Of a DNA stretch of 64,000 nt, positions 8,686-18,031 are shown in pieces; the first letter of the stretch is position 1, and every line of letters starts with the position of its first letter. Location of the stretch: positions 414,001 through 478,000 of the forward strand of contig CALSSW010000005.1 of the NCBI GenBank assembly GCA_943789105.1, written 5' to 3'. The notes under the pieces were generated by a model. That model did no database searches. It saw nothing but the letters and a program-made list of their open reading frames with translations, and had not been told where the DNA came from. The translations under genes and the position numbers were made by a program. The DNA comes from an uncultured Ulvibacter sp. GTDB lineage: Bacteria; Bacteroidota; Bacteroidia; Flavobacteriales; Flavobacteriaceae.

Positions 8686-10320
8686 ATGAAATATATATAT
8701 ATAATAGGTATTCTATTACTAACAGTTGTTTTAGGTTGCCAAGAAGATGATTTTGAATTTGGTGATATAGTTACACCTACAAACTTACAGGTTGAAGTTA
8801 CTATTGCTGATGATAATTCTGGTAATGTTGTTTTAATACCAACGGCAGATAATGCTATTAATTTTCATGTACTATTTTCTGAAGGAGCACAACCCGTTGT
8901 TGTTGGGAATGGTCTGGAAGCAAAAAACAGATATACCACTCCTGGAGAATACCAACAACAGGTGCAAGTAATTGCATTTGGTAGAGCGGGTGTTTCTAGT
9001 AGTGTTGTGGTAACTTTAGATTTGGATGTTGATGTCTTTATTGATCCTGAGGTATTACAAATGATTGCTGGTGATGGTTCAAAAAATTGGGTTTGGGATT
9101 CTTCTAACGCTGGTCATTTTGGGGTTGGAGATCCATTAGAGGATTTTCCTAATTATTTTTCTGCTGCTCCTAATCAATTAAATCCTTGTATGTATGACGA
9201 TGTATTAACCTTTAATACAGATCTTACATACAATCTTGAAACAACAGAAGCTTCATTTATTAATTGGGCAGAGGTGAAAAGATTTTTCCCTGATGCTACC
9301 CCTGGTGAGTTTGCTGATGAGTGTAGAGATATTAATTCTCAAATAGCAACAAACACAACATTTTCTATTATAGATACTAATGGTGTTCAAGAACTAGTTG
9401 TAACCAACAGTATGTTATCCTACTGGTCTGGAGCAATGTCTTATACTATTTTAGAGTTAAGTAGTGACAAGTTAATAGTTCGTGGTATTCAAGACCCTTT
9501 TGATCCACCTGGAGCAGAACTAGCGTGGTATCATACCTTTGTTCCTCAAGATGGTTCTGGTGGTGCCGGCGGTGGTGGCGATGATGATTGTGAGACCACG
9601 CTAACTGGTGATACTGGTTCTGGAAATTTTGATGTACTAGTTTGGGCAGATGAGTTTGATGTAGATGGTCCTGTATGTTCTGGAAACTGGAAATTTGATC
9701 TTGGCGCAGGTGGTGGTTGGGGTAACAATGAGTTACAGTATTACACAGATCGTCCAGAAAATATTAAGGTAGAAAACGGTAATCTTGTAATTACAGCAAA
9801 AGCAGAGGAGTTTTCTGGTGCTCAGTACACCTCTAGTCGTATTAGAAGTCAAGATAATTTTGAATTTCAATACGGTCGTGTTGAAATAAGTGCTAAACTT
9901 CCAATAGGTAATGGTACATGGCCAGCTCTTTGGATGCTTGGTGCAGACCTTCCAACCAACCCTTGGCCAGGTGCTGGTGAGATTGATATTATGGAACATC
10001 GTGGAATTGAACAAGATCGTATAAAATCTTCGTTGCATTTTCCTGGAAATTCTGGTGCTGATGCTATAGGTAGCTCTACTATAATACCAGGTGTTGCAGA
10101 TAATTTCAACACCTATGAAGTTACTTGGAGTGAGGCAGATATACGTTTTGCTGTAAATGGCAACGTATTTTATGTATTCCCAAACAGTGCAGCAGTTCCT
10201 TTTAATAAAGATTTCTTTCTTATTATGAATGTTGCAATGGGTGGTGACTTTGGAGGTGAAGTTGATCCAAATTTTGTATCGTCTACCATGGAGGTAGATT
10301 ACATAAGAGTTTACCAATAA
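8686..10320 (+). CDS. GH16 endo-beta-1,3-glucanase (laminarinase), surface lipoprotein
   Basis: Cleaves internal beta-1,3 bonds of laminarin-type glucans. The 544 residues begin with a lipoprotein signal (VVLGC, Cys18; next QEDD, a surface-export-like acidic stretch). A PKD-like domain and a second non-catalytic module cover about 30-295. A glycine-rich linker (GSGGAGGGGDDD) leads to the GH16 catalytic domain at about 310-544. The active-site motif EIDIME lies at 432-437: Glu432 is the nucleophile, Asp434 assists and Glu437 is the acid/base. The WPALWMLG and AMGGDFGG motifs agree with laminarinases rather than agarases or porphyranases. It is 16 bp after the previous gene and 2 bp before the GH3 gene, in one operon. 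Confidence 0.93.
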   Translation: MKYIYIIGILLLTVVLGCQEDDFEFGDIVTPTNLQVEVTIADDNSGNVVLIPTADNAINFHVLFSEGAQPVVVGNGLEAKNRYTTPGEYQQQVQVIAFGRAGVSSSVVVTLDLDVDVFIDPEVLQMIAGDGSKNWVWDSSNAGHFGVGDPLEDFPNYFSAAPNQLNPCMYDDVLTFNTDLTYNLETTEASFINWAEVKRFFPDATPGEFADECRDINSQIATNTTFSIIDTNGVQELVVTNSMLSYWSGAMSYTILELSSDKLIVRGIQDPFDPPGAELAWYHTFVPQDGSGGAGGGGDDDCETTLTGDTGSGNFDVLVWADEFDVDGPVCSGNWKFDLGAGGGWGNNELQYYTDRPENIKVENGNLVITAKAEEFSGAQYTSSRIRSQDNFEFQYGRVEISAKLPIGNGTWPALWMLGADLPTNPWPGAGEIDIMEHRGIEQDRIKSSLHFPGNSGADAIGSSTIIPGVADNFNTYEVTWSEADIRFAVNGNVFYVFPNSAAVPFNKDFFLIMNVAMGGDFGGEVDPNFVSSTMEVDYIRVYQ

Positions 10321-10322
10321 AA

Positions 10323-12629
10323 ATGAAATTAATTACAGTACGCATCTTATTTTTCTTTGCGGTTTTACAATTATTTTCTTGTAAACAAAAAGAAATAGAC
10401 TTACTTAGCTTTAAAACCAGTGTTTTACAGAATGAATCACTTTCTGTAGATCAAAAGGTAGAAAAGCTATTAGATCAAATGACCTTAGAAGAAAAAATAG
10501 GTCAAATGAACCAGTACAGTGGCTTTTGGGATTTCACGGGTCCAGCTCCTAAAGATGGTAAAGCTGCCACCAAAATGGAAAACCTAAAAAAAGGGTGGGT
10601 TGGTTCTATGCTTAATGTTAGCGGAGTCAAGGATGTAAAAGCGGTTCAAAAAATTGCTATCGAAGAATCTAGACTAGGCATACCCCTTATTATTGGTTTT
10701 GATGTTATTCATGGATATAAAACTATAAGCCCAATACCACTTGCCGAAGCAGCTAGTTGGGATTTAGAGGCTATAAAAATATCTGCACAAGTAGCAGCAC
10801 AAGAGGCCTCTGCTGCAGGAATTAACTGGACATTTGCCCCTATGGTAGATATTTCCCGTGATGCTAGATGGGGAAGAGTGATGGAGGGTGCTGGTGAAGA
10901 TCCTTATTTAGGAAGTAAAATTGCAAAAGCAAGAGTATCTGGTTTTCAAGGATCAGACTTGTCTGACCCATCAACTATAGCTGCCTGTGCAAAACATTTT
11001 GCAGCCTACGGTTTTGTAGAAGCTGGAAGAGATTACAATACAGCAGATGTTGGTGCTGCTACATTAAACAGTATTATTATGCCGCCCTTTAAGGCAGCCA
11101 AAGATGCTGGTGTAAAAACATTTATGAATTCTTTTAATGATTTAAATGGAATTCCTGCAACGGGTGACACTTATCTGCAGCGCACGGTATTAAAAGAAAA
11201 CTGGAATTTTGATGGCTTTATAGTATCAGACTGGGGATCAATATCTGAGATGGTCACTCATGGATACGCCAGAGATGACAATCACGCCGCAGAGTTAGCC
11301 ATAAATGCGGGCTCTGATATGGACATGGAATCTCATCTTTATGTTACTGAATTAGCCAGTCTTGTTAAACAAGGAAAAGTAGACGAAGCTTACATACACG
11401 ATGCAGCTTCAAGAATTATTAAAGTTAAATTTGAATTAGGTCTTTTTGACGACCCCTATAAATACTGTGACGAAGCTCGTGAGGCATCAGTTATTGGTAG
11501 TGAAAAAAATCAAAGCAGTGTTCTTGATCTTGCCAAAAAATCTATTGTTTTATTAAAAAACCAAAACAATGTTTTACCACTGGCCAAAAAAGGACAAAAG
11601 ATAGCTGTTATAGGTGCACTTGCCTCAGATAAAACAAGCCCACTTGGAAACTGGAGGCTAGCCGCGGACATTAACTCAGCAGTATCACTGCTAGAGGGAT
11701 TACAGGCCTACAGCGGCAATACAATTACCTACGCCAAGGGAGCTGATGTTGTAATAGGAAAGACGGGGTTTGTGTCTGAGCTTACAATTAACACCACAGA
11801 CACCTCTGGTTTTAAAGAGGCTATAATGCTTGCCAAAAAATCTGATGTTGTGATTATGGCTCTTGGTGAGCATGCAATGCAAAGTGGAGAGGGTAGAAGT
11901 AGAGCTTACTTGGGTCTGCCGGGTGTTCAACAAGAGCTTCTAGAGGCTATATTTGCTGTTAATAAAAATATTGTTTTAGTGTTAAGCAACGGTAGGCCTT
12001 TAACAATTCCTTGGGCTGCCCAAAACATACCAACAATTTTAGAAGGATGGCATTTAGGAACTCAAAGTGGTAATGCATTGGCTCAAGTTTTATATGGAGA
12101 TTATAATCCAAGTGGTAAACTTCCTATGTCTTTTCCTAGAAGTGTAGGGCAGCTACCTTTGTATTATAATTATAAAAACACAGGACGTCCCTCTCCAGTG
12201 AATCCTGGTCAAGTATTTTGGACGCACTATATAGACCAAAAAAACACCCCTCAATACCCTTTTGGTTTTGGGTTAAGTTACACCACTTTTAGTTATTCAA
12301 AACCAATGGTGTTTCATACCTATAGCCAAGACAAACAAGTTACTGTTTCAGTAAAAGTAACCAACACTGGAAAAAGAGAAGGAAAAGAAACCGTACAATT
12401 ATACCTAAGAGATCTCTTTGCAAGTGTTATTAGACCCATTAGAGAATTAAAAGGATTTGAGCAGGTTGTTTTAGAACCTGGGCAAACCAAAGAAATCACC
12501 TTTACTCTTACAGATCAAGAACTTGGTTTTTTCAACAATCAAGGCATTTGGCTTGTAGAAAAAGGGGATTTTGAAGTGTATGTGGGTGGAGACTCTCAAA
12601 CTAAAAACAAAACAAATTTTAAATTATAA
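10323..12629 (+). CDS. GH3 beta-glucosidase, lipoprotein
   Basis: Releases glucose from the non-reducing ends of beta-glucan oligosaccharides, completing laminarin breakdown. The 768 residues begin with a lipoprotein signal (QLFSC, Cys20) followed by KQKE, which suggests the periplasm or inner face of the outer membrane. The GH3 N-terminal barrel (about 40-370) carries KHFAAYG and the nucleophile Asp303 in VSDWG. The C-terminal alpha/beta domain (about 400-630) has GEHAMQSGEGRSR, where the acid/base Glu is expected. A fibronectin-III-like domain ends the protein (about 665-760). It starts 2 bp after the GH16 stop, so the two are almost certainly translated together. Full length. Confidence 0.94.
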   Translation: MKLITVRILFFFAVLQLFSCKQKEIDLLSFKTSVLQNESLSVDQKVEKLLDQMTLEEKIGQMNQYSGFWDFTGPAPKDGKAATKMENLKKGWVGSMLNVSGVKDVKAVQKIAIEESRLGIPLIIGFDVIHGYKTISPIPLAEAASWDLEAIKISAQVAAQEASAAGINWTFAPMVDISRDARWGRVMEGAGEDPYLGSKIAKARVSGFQGSDLSDPSTIAACAKHFAAYGFVEAGRDYNTADVGAATLNSIIMPPFKAAKDAGVKTFMNSFNDLNGIPATGDTYLQRTVLKENWNFDGFIVSDWGSISEMVTHGYARDDNHAAELAINAGSDMDMESHLYVTELASLVKQGKVDEAYIHDAASRIIKVKFELGLFDDPYKYCDEAREASVIGSEKNQSSVLDLAKKSIVLLKNQNNVLPLAKKGQKIAVIGALASDKTSPLGNWRLAADINSAVSLLEGLQAYSGNTITYAKGADVVIGKTGFVSELTINTTDTSGFKEAIMLAKKSDVVIMALGEHAMQSGEGRSRAYLGLPGVQQELLEAIFAVNKNIVLVLSNGRPLTIPWAAQNIPTILEGWHLGTQSGNALAQVLYGDYNPSGKLPMSFPRSVGQLPLYYNYKNTGRPSPVNPGQVFWTHYIDQKNTPQYPFGFGLSYTTFSYSKPMVFHTYSQDKQVTVSVKVTNTGKREGKETVQLYLRDLFASVIRPIRELKGFEQVVLEPGQTKEITFTLTDQELGFFNNQGIWLVEKGDFEVYVGGDSQTKNKTNFKL

Positions 12630-12671
12630 TAATAACCAAAATAAACACTAATCAATTAACAACTTACAGAT

Positions 12672-13946
12672 ATGAGAATCATAACTACTATTTTAATTTT
12701 ATTGATCACCTCAGTTGGTTTTTCACAAAACGCACCCATAGATTTTGAAGATGGAGGACAAGGCGCAAACTGGGGATGGAATGTGTTTGAAAATGCAGAC
12801 AACCCACCCCTTGAATTTGTTGCAAATCCAGACCCTTCAGGCATCAATCAATCTGCAATGGTAGCAAAGTTTACTGCAAGAGACACTAATGCAGGAGCTG
12901 CACCCTATGCTGGTTTAGAAAGTCAACACGGAGGCAACATTGGAACCTTTGACCTAACAAGCGAAAATGCACTAGTTAGTATTATGGTATATAAAACCAA
13001 AATTAGTGACATTGGTATCAAATTTGCGACACCCTCTGGTGGTGCTCAACAAGAAATAAAAGTAGCCAACACTTTAATAAATCAATGGGAACTTATCACC
13101 ATAGACTTTACTGGGTATATCGGTCTTGGAGAAACTACAGGTTTAGACCAGATTATTGTATTCCCAGACTTTATTAACAGAACTGCAGATGATATTATTT
13201 ATTTTGACAATATCACTTTTGGTGTTCCTGTAGCTAATCCAATAGGGCTTCCTATTACACTTGAAAGTGGGCAGGCTCCAGCATTTTCAGATTTTAATGG
13301 TTCTTCTTCTCTAGCAATTGCTAATCCAGATGCTTCAGGTGCTAATACCTCTGCCAACGTTGTACAGAACACAGTACCATCAAATGCGGCATTTGCAGGT
13401 GTTAATTTTCCGGTAAATAATATAGACATTACTACAGATAAGGTTTTTAGTTTATCTGTATGGTCACCACTACCAAATATACCAGTACTACTTAAATTAG
13501 AAAATGCATCTGGAGTAAATTCTGAAAGAGCAGCTGTAACCTCTACAACAAATGCTTGGGAAACCATAACCTTTGATTTTACTGACGAGGGCCAGTTAAC
13601 CTATCAGTCTGTAACTATATTCATGAATTTTAACATGACAGATACTGCAGATCAGGTTTACTATTGGGATAATCTAGTGCTTGGAGAACCACTAGGAGTT
13701 TCTGAAAACACCCTTGTTAATATCAAAATGTATCCAAACCCTGCAACATCTGTAATGGTATTACAAGCATCACAAGAAATAGCAAGTATTCAAGTACTAA
13801 ATCTTTTGGGTCAACGAGTTTATTTTACTTCTGTTAATAATACAACAAGCTCTATTAATGTATCTGGTCTTACAGCCGGAAGCTATATAGCAACTGTTTT
13901 ATTTTTTGACGGAAATACTCAAAACCTTAACTTTATTAAAAAATAA
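12672..13946 (+). CDS. T9SS-secreted protein with two glycan-binding-like domains
   Basis: Secreted member of the glucan locus, probably a carbohydrate-binding protein without an enzyme domain. The 424 residues comprise a signal peptide (1-19, ending SVGFSQ), two copies (about 22-180 and 195-345) of the domain also found twice in the lipoprotein at 7092, and a T9SS type A sorting tail (about 350-424: YPNPATS, LLGQRVY, LTAGSYIATV, final IKK). Copy B resembles the lipoprotein domains most closely (NPDASGANTSANV, WSPLPNIPVLLKLEN, NAWETITFDF, YYWDN). It follows the GH3 gene by 42 bp. I see no catalytic signature. Confidence 0.82.
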   Translation: MRIITTILILLITSVGFSQNAPIDFEDGGQGANWGWNVFENADNPPLEFVANPDPSGINQSAMVAKFTARDTNAGAAPYAGLESQHGGNIGTFDLTSENALVSIMVYKTKISDIGIKFATPSGGAQQEIKVANTLINQWELITIDFTGYIGLGETTGLDQIIVFPDFINRTADDIIYFDNITFGVPVANPIGLPITLESGQAPAFSDFNGSSSLAIANPDASGANTSANVVQNTVPSNAAFAGVNFPVNNIDITTDKVFSLSVWSPLPNIPVLLKLENASGVNSERAAVTSTTNAWETITFDFTDEGQLTYQSVTIFMNFNMTDTADQVYYWDNLVLGEPLGVSENTLVNIKMYPNPATSVMVLQASQEIASIQVLNLLGQRVYFTSVNNTTSSINVSGLTAGSYIATVLFFDGNTQNLNFIKK

Positions 13947-14031
13947 AAAATATTTTTCAAGAGGAAGGTTTGATCCTTTTGAAATTGTAATAAATCAAAA
14001 TCAATCAATTTTATTAATTAAATTATCTATT

Positions 14032-14892
14032 ATGAAAAAAGTTTACATTTTATTTTCAGTACTTATGAGTACTGCCTTTATGACCAATGCACAAAACACA
14101 GTAGTTGCTGATGCAAGTGCAGAATACCTTGGATACGCCAACGTTTTCGAAACCGTAGCCAACGGTGGAGCATTTGTTTTTGGATCTGGATGGGGAGTTG
14201 CAGACCTAAAATCAGTGGTAGACGCTGGTGCAGGATCTGTTACTATACAACCAAACTTTAATACTTATGGAGATAACCCAGGAGATCCATTTTGGATTGA
14301 TGCAGCTACAGGTCTTGGAAACAAAGTATTTGAAGGGAATACTTTTATAGAAAACAACACAAATCTTATTGGTAGCGAGTTAACATTTACTGGAGGAGTT
14401 GCTTCAAACACGCTAGATCCATCTTATGTTGCAATTGCATTTATCAAAGTGTTTAATGCAGATTTTTCTGTACTAAAATTAGAAACATCTCCACTTGTTG
14501 CGGGTCAAGATTTTTCTATCACTTATACAAACGTTGAGCCAGAAGATACAACTATCCAGTACGGATATCAGGTGCTAGGTTTAAACGCTAATCCAGCAGA
14601 TGAAGCTGCCCTTGGTAGTGTTGTTATAGTAGATACAGTTTTAGGTACTAATGATTTTGATGCTACAAGCATTTCAACATACCCAAATCCAGTAACTTCT
14701 ACTTTTACAATTAATTCTCAAGAGGTTATTAGTTCTGTTTCTATTTTTAATGTTTTAGGACAACAAGTAATTAACCAAACGCCTGATACATTAAATTTTG
14801 TTGTAGATTTCTCTAACCTTACAGCTGGAGTGTATCTTGCAAACATTGCCACTCAAAGTGGATCTAAGACAGTAAAAGTAATAAAGAAATAA
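14032..14892 (+). CDS. T9SS-secreted protein of unknown function in the glucan locus
   Basis: Not recognised by function. ATG 14032 gives 286 residues with a signal peptide (MKKVYILFSVLMSTAFMTNAQ) and a beta-rich region of about 190 residues (GYANVFE near the start, WGVADLKSV, FNTYGDNPGD). The T9SS sorting tail (about 220-286) has TYPNPVTSTFTI, VLGQQVI, LTAGVYLANIA and a final VIKK. Starts further upstream would overlap the previous gene and lack a signal peptide. It is the last gene of the locus: 85 bp behind the preceding secreted protein and directly followed by a strong terminator, so it is probably coexpressed with laminarin degradation. A glycan-binding role is possible but only inferred. 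Confidence 0.78.
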   Translation: MKKVYILFSVLMSTAFMTNAQNTVVADASAEYLGYANVFETVANGGAFVFGSGWGVADLKSVVDAGAGSVTIQPNFNTYGDNPGDPFWIDAATGLGNKVFEGNTFIENNTNLIGSELTFTGGVASNTLDPSYVAIAFIKVFNADFSVLKLETSPLVAGQDFSITYTNVEPEDTTIQYGYQVLGLNANPADEAALGSVVIVDTVLGTNDFDATSISTYPNPVTSTFTINSQEVISSVSIFNVLGQQVINQTPDTLNFVVDFSNLTAGVYLANIATQSGSKTVKVIKK

Positions 14893-14918
14893 AGAGTATA
14901 ATTCAGTTAATTTTTTTT

Positions 14919-14957
14919 AAAAAGCTTGTTTATGTATAATAGGCAAGCTTTTTTTTG
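14919..14957 (+). terminator. Rho-independent terminator of the glucan locus
   Basis: Perfect 10-bp stem AAAAAGCTTG (14919-14928) with CAAGCTTTTT (14944-14953) and a 15-nt loop, followed by more T residues. It lies 26 bp after the last gene of the locus and separates it from pfkA. Confidence 0.85.
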
Positions 14958-15076
14958 CTTACTCTTTACAAGATAATACTACTGATTTTCTAGTATTTTT
15001 TTTAAAAGATTTATTTGTTTAGACAGTACCAACGATTTTTTATATAATATCATAATAAGATACTATATTTATACCC

Positions 15077-16063
15077 ATGAAAAACTCAATAAAAAAAATA
15101 GCTGTTCTCACAAGTGGAGGTGATTCTCCAGGAATGAATGCAGCAATAAGAGCTGTTGTTCGCTCATGTGTTTATCACAATGTTACTTGTATTGGTGTTT
15201 ATAGAGGATATCAAGGTATGATAGAGGGGGATTTCACACCCTTAGATGCACGTTCTGTAAAAAATATCATTAATAGAGGTGGTACTTTTCTAAAATCTGC
15301 AAGATCTGAGGAGTTTAGAACAAAAATAGGAAGAGAGAAAGCTTATAGTCATCTTAAGGAGCAAGGAATTGACGCCCTTGTAACCATTGGAGGTGATGGT
15401 ACCTTTACAGGCGCTATTACTTTTAACAAAGAATTTGATTTCCCTATAGTTGGCATACCTGGTACTATCGATAATGATATAAATGGTACAGATTATACTA
15501 TTGGTTATGACACTGCCTTAAATACAGTCATAGAGGCCATTGATAAAATTAGAGATACTGCAATCTCTCATAGCAGACTCTTCTTAGTAGAGGTTATGGG
15601 TCGTGATGCTGGAGATATAGCTTTAAATGCTGGAATTGGAGCTGGTGCAGAAGAAATATTAATCCCAGAATTAAACATGGGAAAAGAACGATTGTTAGCT
15701 TCCTTAAAGAGAAGTAAAAAATCAGGAAAGTCTAGTAGTATTGTTGTAGTTTCTGAGGGTGATCAAATCGGAAAAAATATTTTCGGTCTGGCAGCCTACA
15801 TACAACAAAACCTAGAAGAGTATGAGTGTAAAGTTACCGTTTTAGGCCATATCCAAAGAGGAGGCTCACCAAGTTGTTTCGATAGAGTGTTAGCCAGTAG
15901 GCTAGGAGTTGGAGCAGTAGATGCGCTCCTAGCGGGTAAACGTGATGTCATGATTGGTGTGGTACACAATAAAATAGTCTCTATAGACTTTGAAAAGTCT
16001 TTAGAAGGTTCAAACAAAATTGACACAGATTTAATTCGTGTTGCAGATATAATATCCATATAA
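15077..16063 (+). CDS. pfkA: 6-phosphofructokinase, ATP-dependent
   Basis: Phosphorylates fructose 6-phosphate to fructose 1,6-bisphosphate in glycolysis. The 328 residues match bacterial PfkA in length and motifs: GGDSPGMNAAIRAVVR (ATP site), GGDGTFTGA, PGTIDNDINGTD (catalytic Asp), EVMGRDAGDIAL and GHIQRGGSPSCFDR. Gly rather than Asp/Lys in GGDGT and PGTIDND points to the ATP-dependent, not the PPi-dependent, form. First gene of a glycolytic run with gap, a sugar kinase and pgi; gap starts 42 bp downstream. Confidence 0.96.
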   Translation: MKNSIKKIAVLTSGGDSPGMNAAIRAVVRSCVYHNVTCIGVYRGYQGMIEGDFTPLDARSVKNIINRGGTFLKSARSEEFRTKIGREKAYSHLKEQGIDALVTIGGDGTFTGAITFNKEFDFPIVGIPGTIDNDINGTDYTIGYDTALNTVIEAIDKIRDTAISHSRLFLVEVMGRDAGDIALNAGIGAGAEEILIPELNMGKERLLASLKRSKKSGKSSSIVVVSEGDQIGKNIFGLAAYIQQNLEEYECKVTVLGHIQRGGSPSCFDRVLASRLGVGAVDALLAGKRDVMIGVVHNKIVSIDFEKSLEGSNKIDTDLIRVADIISI

Positions 16064-16105
16064 AAATTAAAATTAAACACACCTTTTGGTGTGAAATACT
16101 TACTT

Positions 16106-17104
16106 ATGAAAACAAAAATTGCAATAAACGGTTTTGGCCGTATTGGTAGAATCGCTTTTAGAATCGCATCACAAAACCCAAATATAGAGGTAGTAGCGGT
16201 AAATGATTTACTTGATGTAGATCACCTTGCTTATCTTTTAAAATATGATTCAGTTCACGGGACCTATAGCGGAAGTGTCGCTGTTGAAAATGGAAATCTA
16301 GTCGTAGATGGACACCATGTTAGGGTGAGTGCAGAGCGTAATCCAGAGCTTTTAAAGTGGGACGAAGTTGATGCTACCATTGTACTAGATTGTACAGGAA
16401 TCTTTACAGATTTAAATACTGCAGACGCCCACATTAAAGCAGGAGCTAAAAAGGTAGTTATATCTGCACCCTCCAAAACAGCACCAATGTTTGTGATGGG
16501 GGTAAACCATATGGATGTTAAACCAACAGATACAATTGTGTCTAACGCATCTTGTACAACAAACTGTTTGGCTCCATTGGCTAAAATCATTGATGATAAT
16601 TTAGAGATTGTTGAAGGACTTATGACTACAGTTCATGCCTTAACTGCAACTCAAGCAACTGTAGATCAACCTTCTGCTAAAAATTATCGAATGGGTAGAA
16701 GTGGTGTAAATAACATTATACCCTCTACAACTGGAGCAGCTGTTGCTGTAACTAAAGTGATTCCTAGTCTTGCAGGAAAACTCACTGGAATGGCCTTTAG
16801 AGTACCAACGGTTGACGTTTCTGTGGTAGATTTAACTGTTAGAACAAAAAAAGCGGCTACCTATGAAGATATAAAAAAACTTTTTAAAGATGCATCTATA
16901 GGGGCTTATAAAGGTGTAGTTTCTTATACAGAAGATGCCGTGGTGTCTCAAGATTTTGTTGGTAGCACACATACTAGTAACTTTGATGCTGGAGCAGGAA
17001 TTGCGTTAAATGACCATTTTTTTAAATTGATTGCGTGGTATGATAATGAATACGGATATTCTGCAAAATTAATTGAATTAGCTTCACACGTAGCAAGTCT
17101 TTAA
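16106..17104 (+). CDS. gap: Glyceraldehyde-3-phosphate dehydrogenase, type I
   Basis: Oxidises glyceraldehyde 3-phosphate with NAD and phosphate. ATG 16106 gives 332 residues starting [15 protein letters not shown], the usual N-terminus; a GTG 15 bp upstream is less likely. The NAD-binding fold has NGFGRIGR near the start. The catalytic motif [12 protein letters not shown] contains Cys150, and the ending [16 protein letters not shown] is typical. The next gene starts 3 bp after the stop, indicating one transcript with the kinase. Confidence 0.96.
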   Translation: MKTKIAINGFGRIGRIAFRIASQNPNIEVVAVNDLLDVDHLAYLLKYDSVHGTYSGSVAVENGNLVVDGHHVRVSAERNPELLKWDEVDATIVLDCTGIFTDLNTADAHIKAGAKKVVISAPSKTAPMFVMGVNHMDVKPTDTIVSNASCTTNCLAPLAKIIDDNLEIVEGLMTTVHALTATQATVDQPSAKNYRMGRSGVNNIIPSTTGAAVAVTKVIPSLAGKLTGMAFRVPTVDVSVVDLTVRTKKAATYEDIKKLFKDASIGAYKGVVSYTEDAVVSQDFVGSTHTSNFDAGAGIALNDHFFKLIAWYDNEYGYSAKLIELASHVASL

Positions 17105-17107
17105 ATT

Positions 17108-17986
17108 ATGTTATTAATAACAGACGGAGGGTCAACAAAATGTGATTGGATATTATTAGATAGCCAAGGGACTATTGTTTTAAAAACACGAACTGTGGGT
17201 TTAAATCCTGCAGTTGTCCATGGAGATGAACTTTTAAAAAGGGTTGCAGGTAATTTAGATTTACAACCTTATTATGAGCTTGTAACCCGTCTAGATTTTT
17301 ACGGTGCAGGCTGTGGAACAGAAAAACCTTCATTATTACTTAAAGGCGTTTTACAAAAGATATTTCCAAAGGCTGTTGTAGATGTACAGGAAGACACTAT
17401 AGCTGCAGTATATGCTGCAACTACCTCGCCTGGAATTGTATGTATTTTGGGTACTGGTTCTAATAGTAGTTATTTTGACGGCATCAAGGTGCATCCTAGC
17501 GCAGTATCTTTAGGATATAGCTTAATGGACGAGGCAAGTGGTAATTATTTTGGGAAACGTTTGCTGCGAGATTATTTTTACAATAAAATGCCCACGGTTT
17601 TAAAAGCCGAGTTTGCTAGAAGATTTGATCTCAACCCAGATGTTATTAAATACAATGTGTACAAGCAAGAGAATCCAAATATGTACCTGGCCTCTTTTGC
17701 AGAATTTATATTTAACCCTGGCGCATTAAGACCAAAAAATGCTGTTGAGATTAATGGTTATTTTTATAAACTAATAAGTGAAGGAATTAACAACTTTATT
17801 GAATGTAGAGTGTTGTGTTTCAAAGAAGCGCAGCAAGTGCCAATCCATTTTATAGGTAGTATTGCACATTTCAGTGAAGATATTATAAGAGATTGTATGC
17901 AACCTTACCATTTAACTCTTGGCACTATAATTAGAAGACCTATCGACGGGCTTATAGAGTATTACAGAAAGCATATCTTAAAATAA
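17108..17986 (+). CDS. BadF/BadG-type ASKHA sugar kinase (N-acetylglucosamine kinase-like; glucokinase candidate)
   Basis: ATP-dependent kinase of the actin-like ATPase (ASKHA) fold, 292 residues. Phosphate-1 motif DGGSTKCDW lies at 6-14, and the phosphate-2-type motif GTGSNSSYFDG is near residue 117. Flavobacterial homologues are usually annotated as N-acetylglucosamine kinase or BadF/BadG ATPase. Here the gene sits 3 bp behind gap and 45 bp before pgi. The product of the kinase and the substrate of Pgi would be the same, glucose 6-phosphate, if the substrate is glucose. No other glucokinase gene is in the window. Fold assignment is firm; substrate is inferred. Confidence 0.85.
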   Translation: MLLITDGGSTKCDWILLDSQGTIVLKTRTVGLNPAVVHGDELLKRVAGNLDLQPYYELVTRLDFYGAGCGTEKPSLLLKGVLQKIFPKAVVDVQEDTIAAVYAATTSPGIVCILGTGSNSSYFDGIKVHPSAVSLGYSLMDEASGNYFGKRLLRDYFYNKMPTVLKAEFARRFDLNPDVIKYNVYKQENPNMYLASFAEFIFNPGALRPKNAVEINGYFYKLISEGINNFIECRVLCFKEAQQVPIHFIGSIAHFSEDIIRDCMQPYHLTLGTIIRRPIDGLIEYYRKHILK

Positions 17987-18031
17987 CAGCCTAACAATTA
18001 CGTTAGTTACCTACCAACCTAGAAATACCAT

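Noticed and set aside
9733-10317. 194-codon open frame antisense to the GH16 catalytic domain
   Set aside because: Composition is typical of a shadow frame, it has no start context, and the plus-strand GH16 domain is certain.
16091-16105. GTG 16091 as the gap start
   Set aside because: ATG 16106 gives the canonical [16 protein letters not shown]-terminus; the five extra residues have no counterpart in the family.
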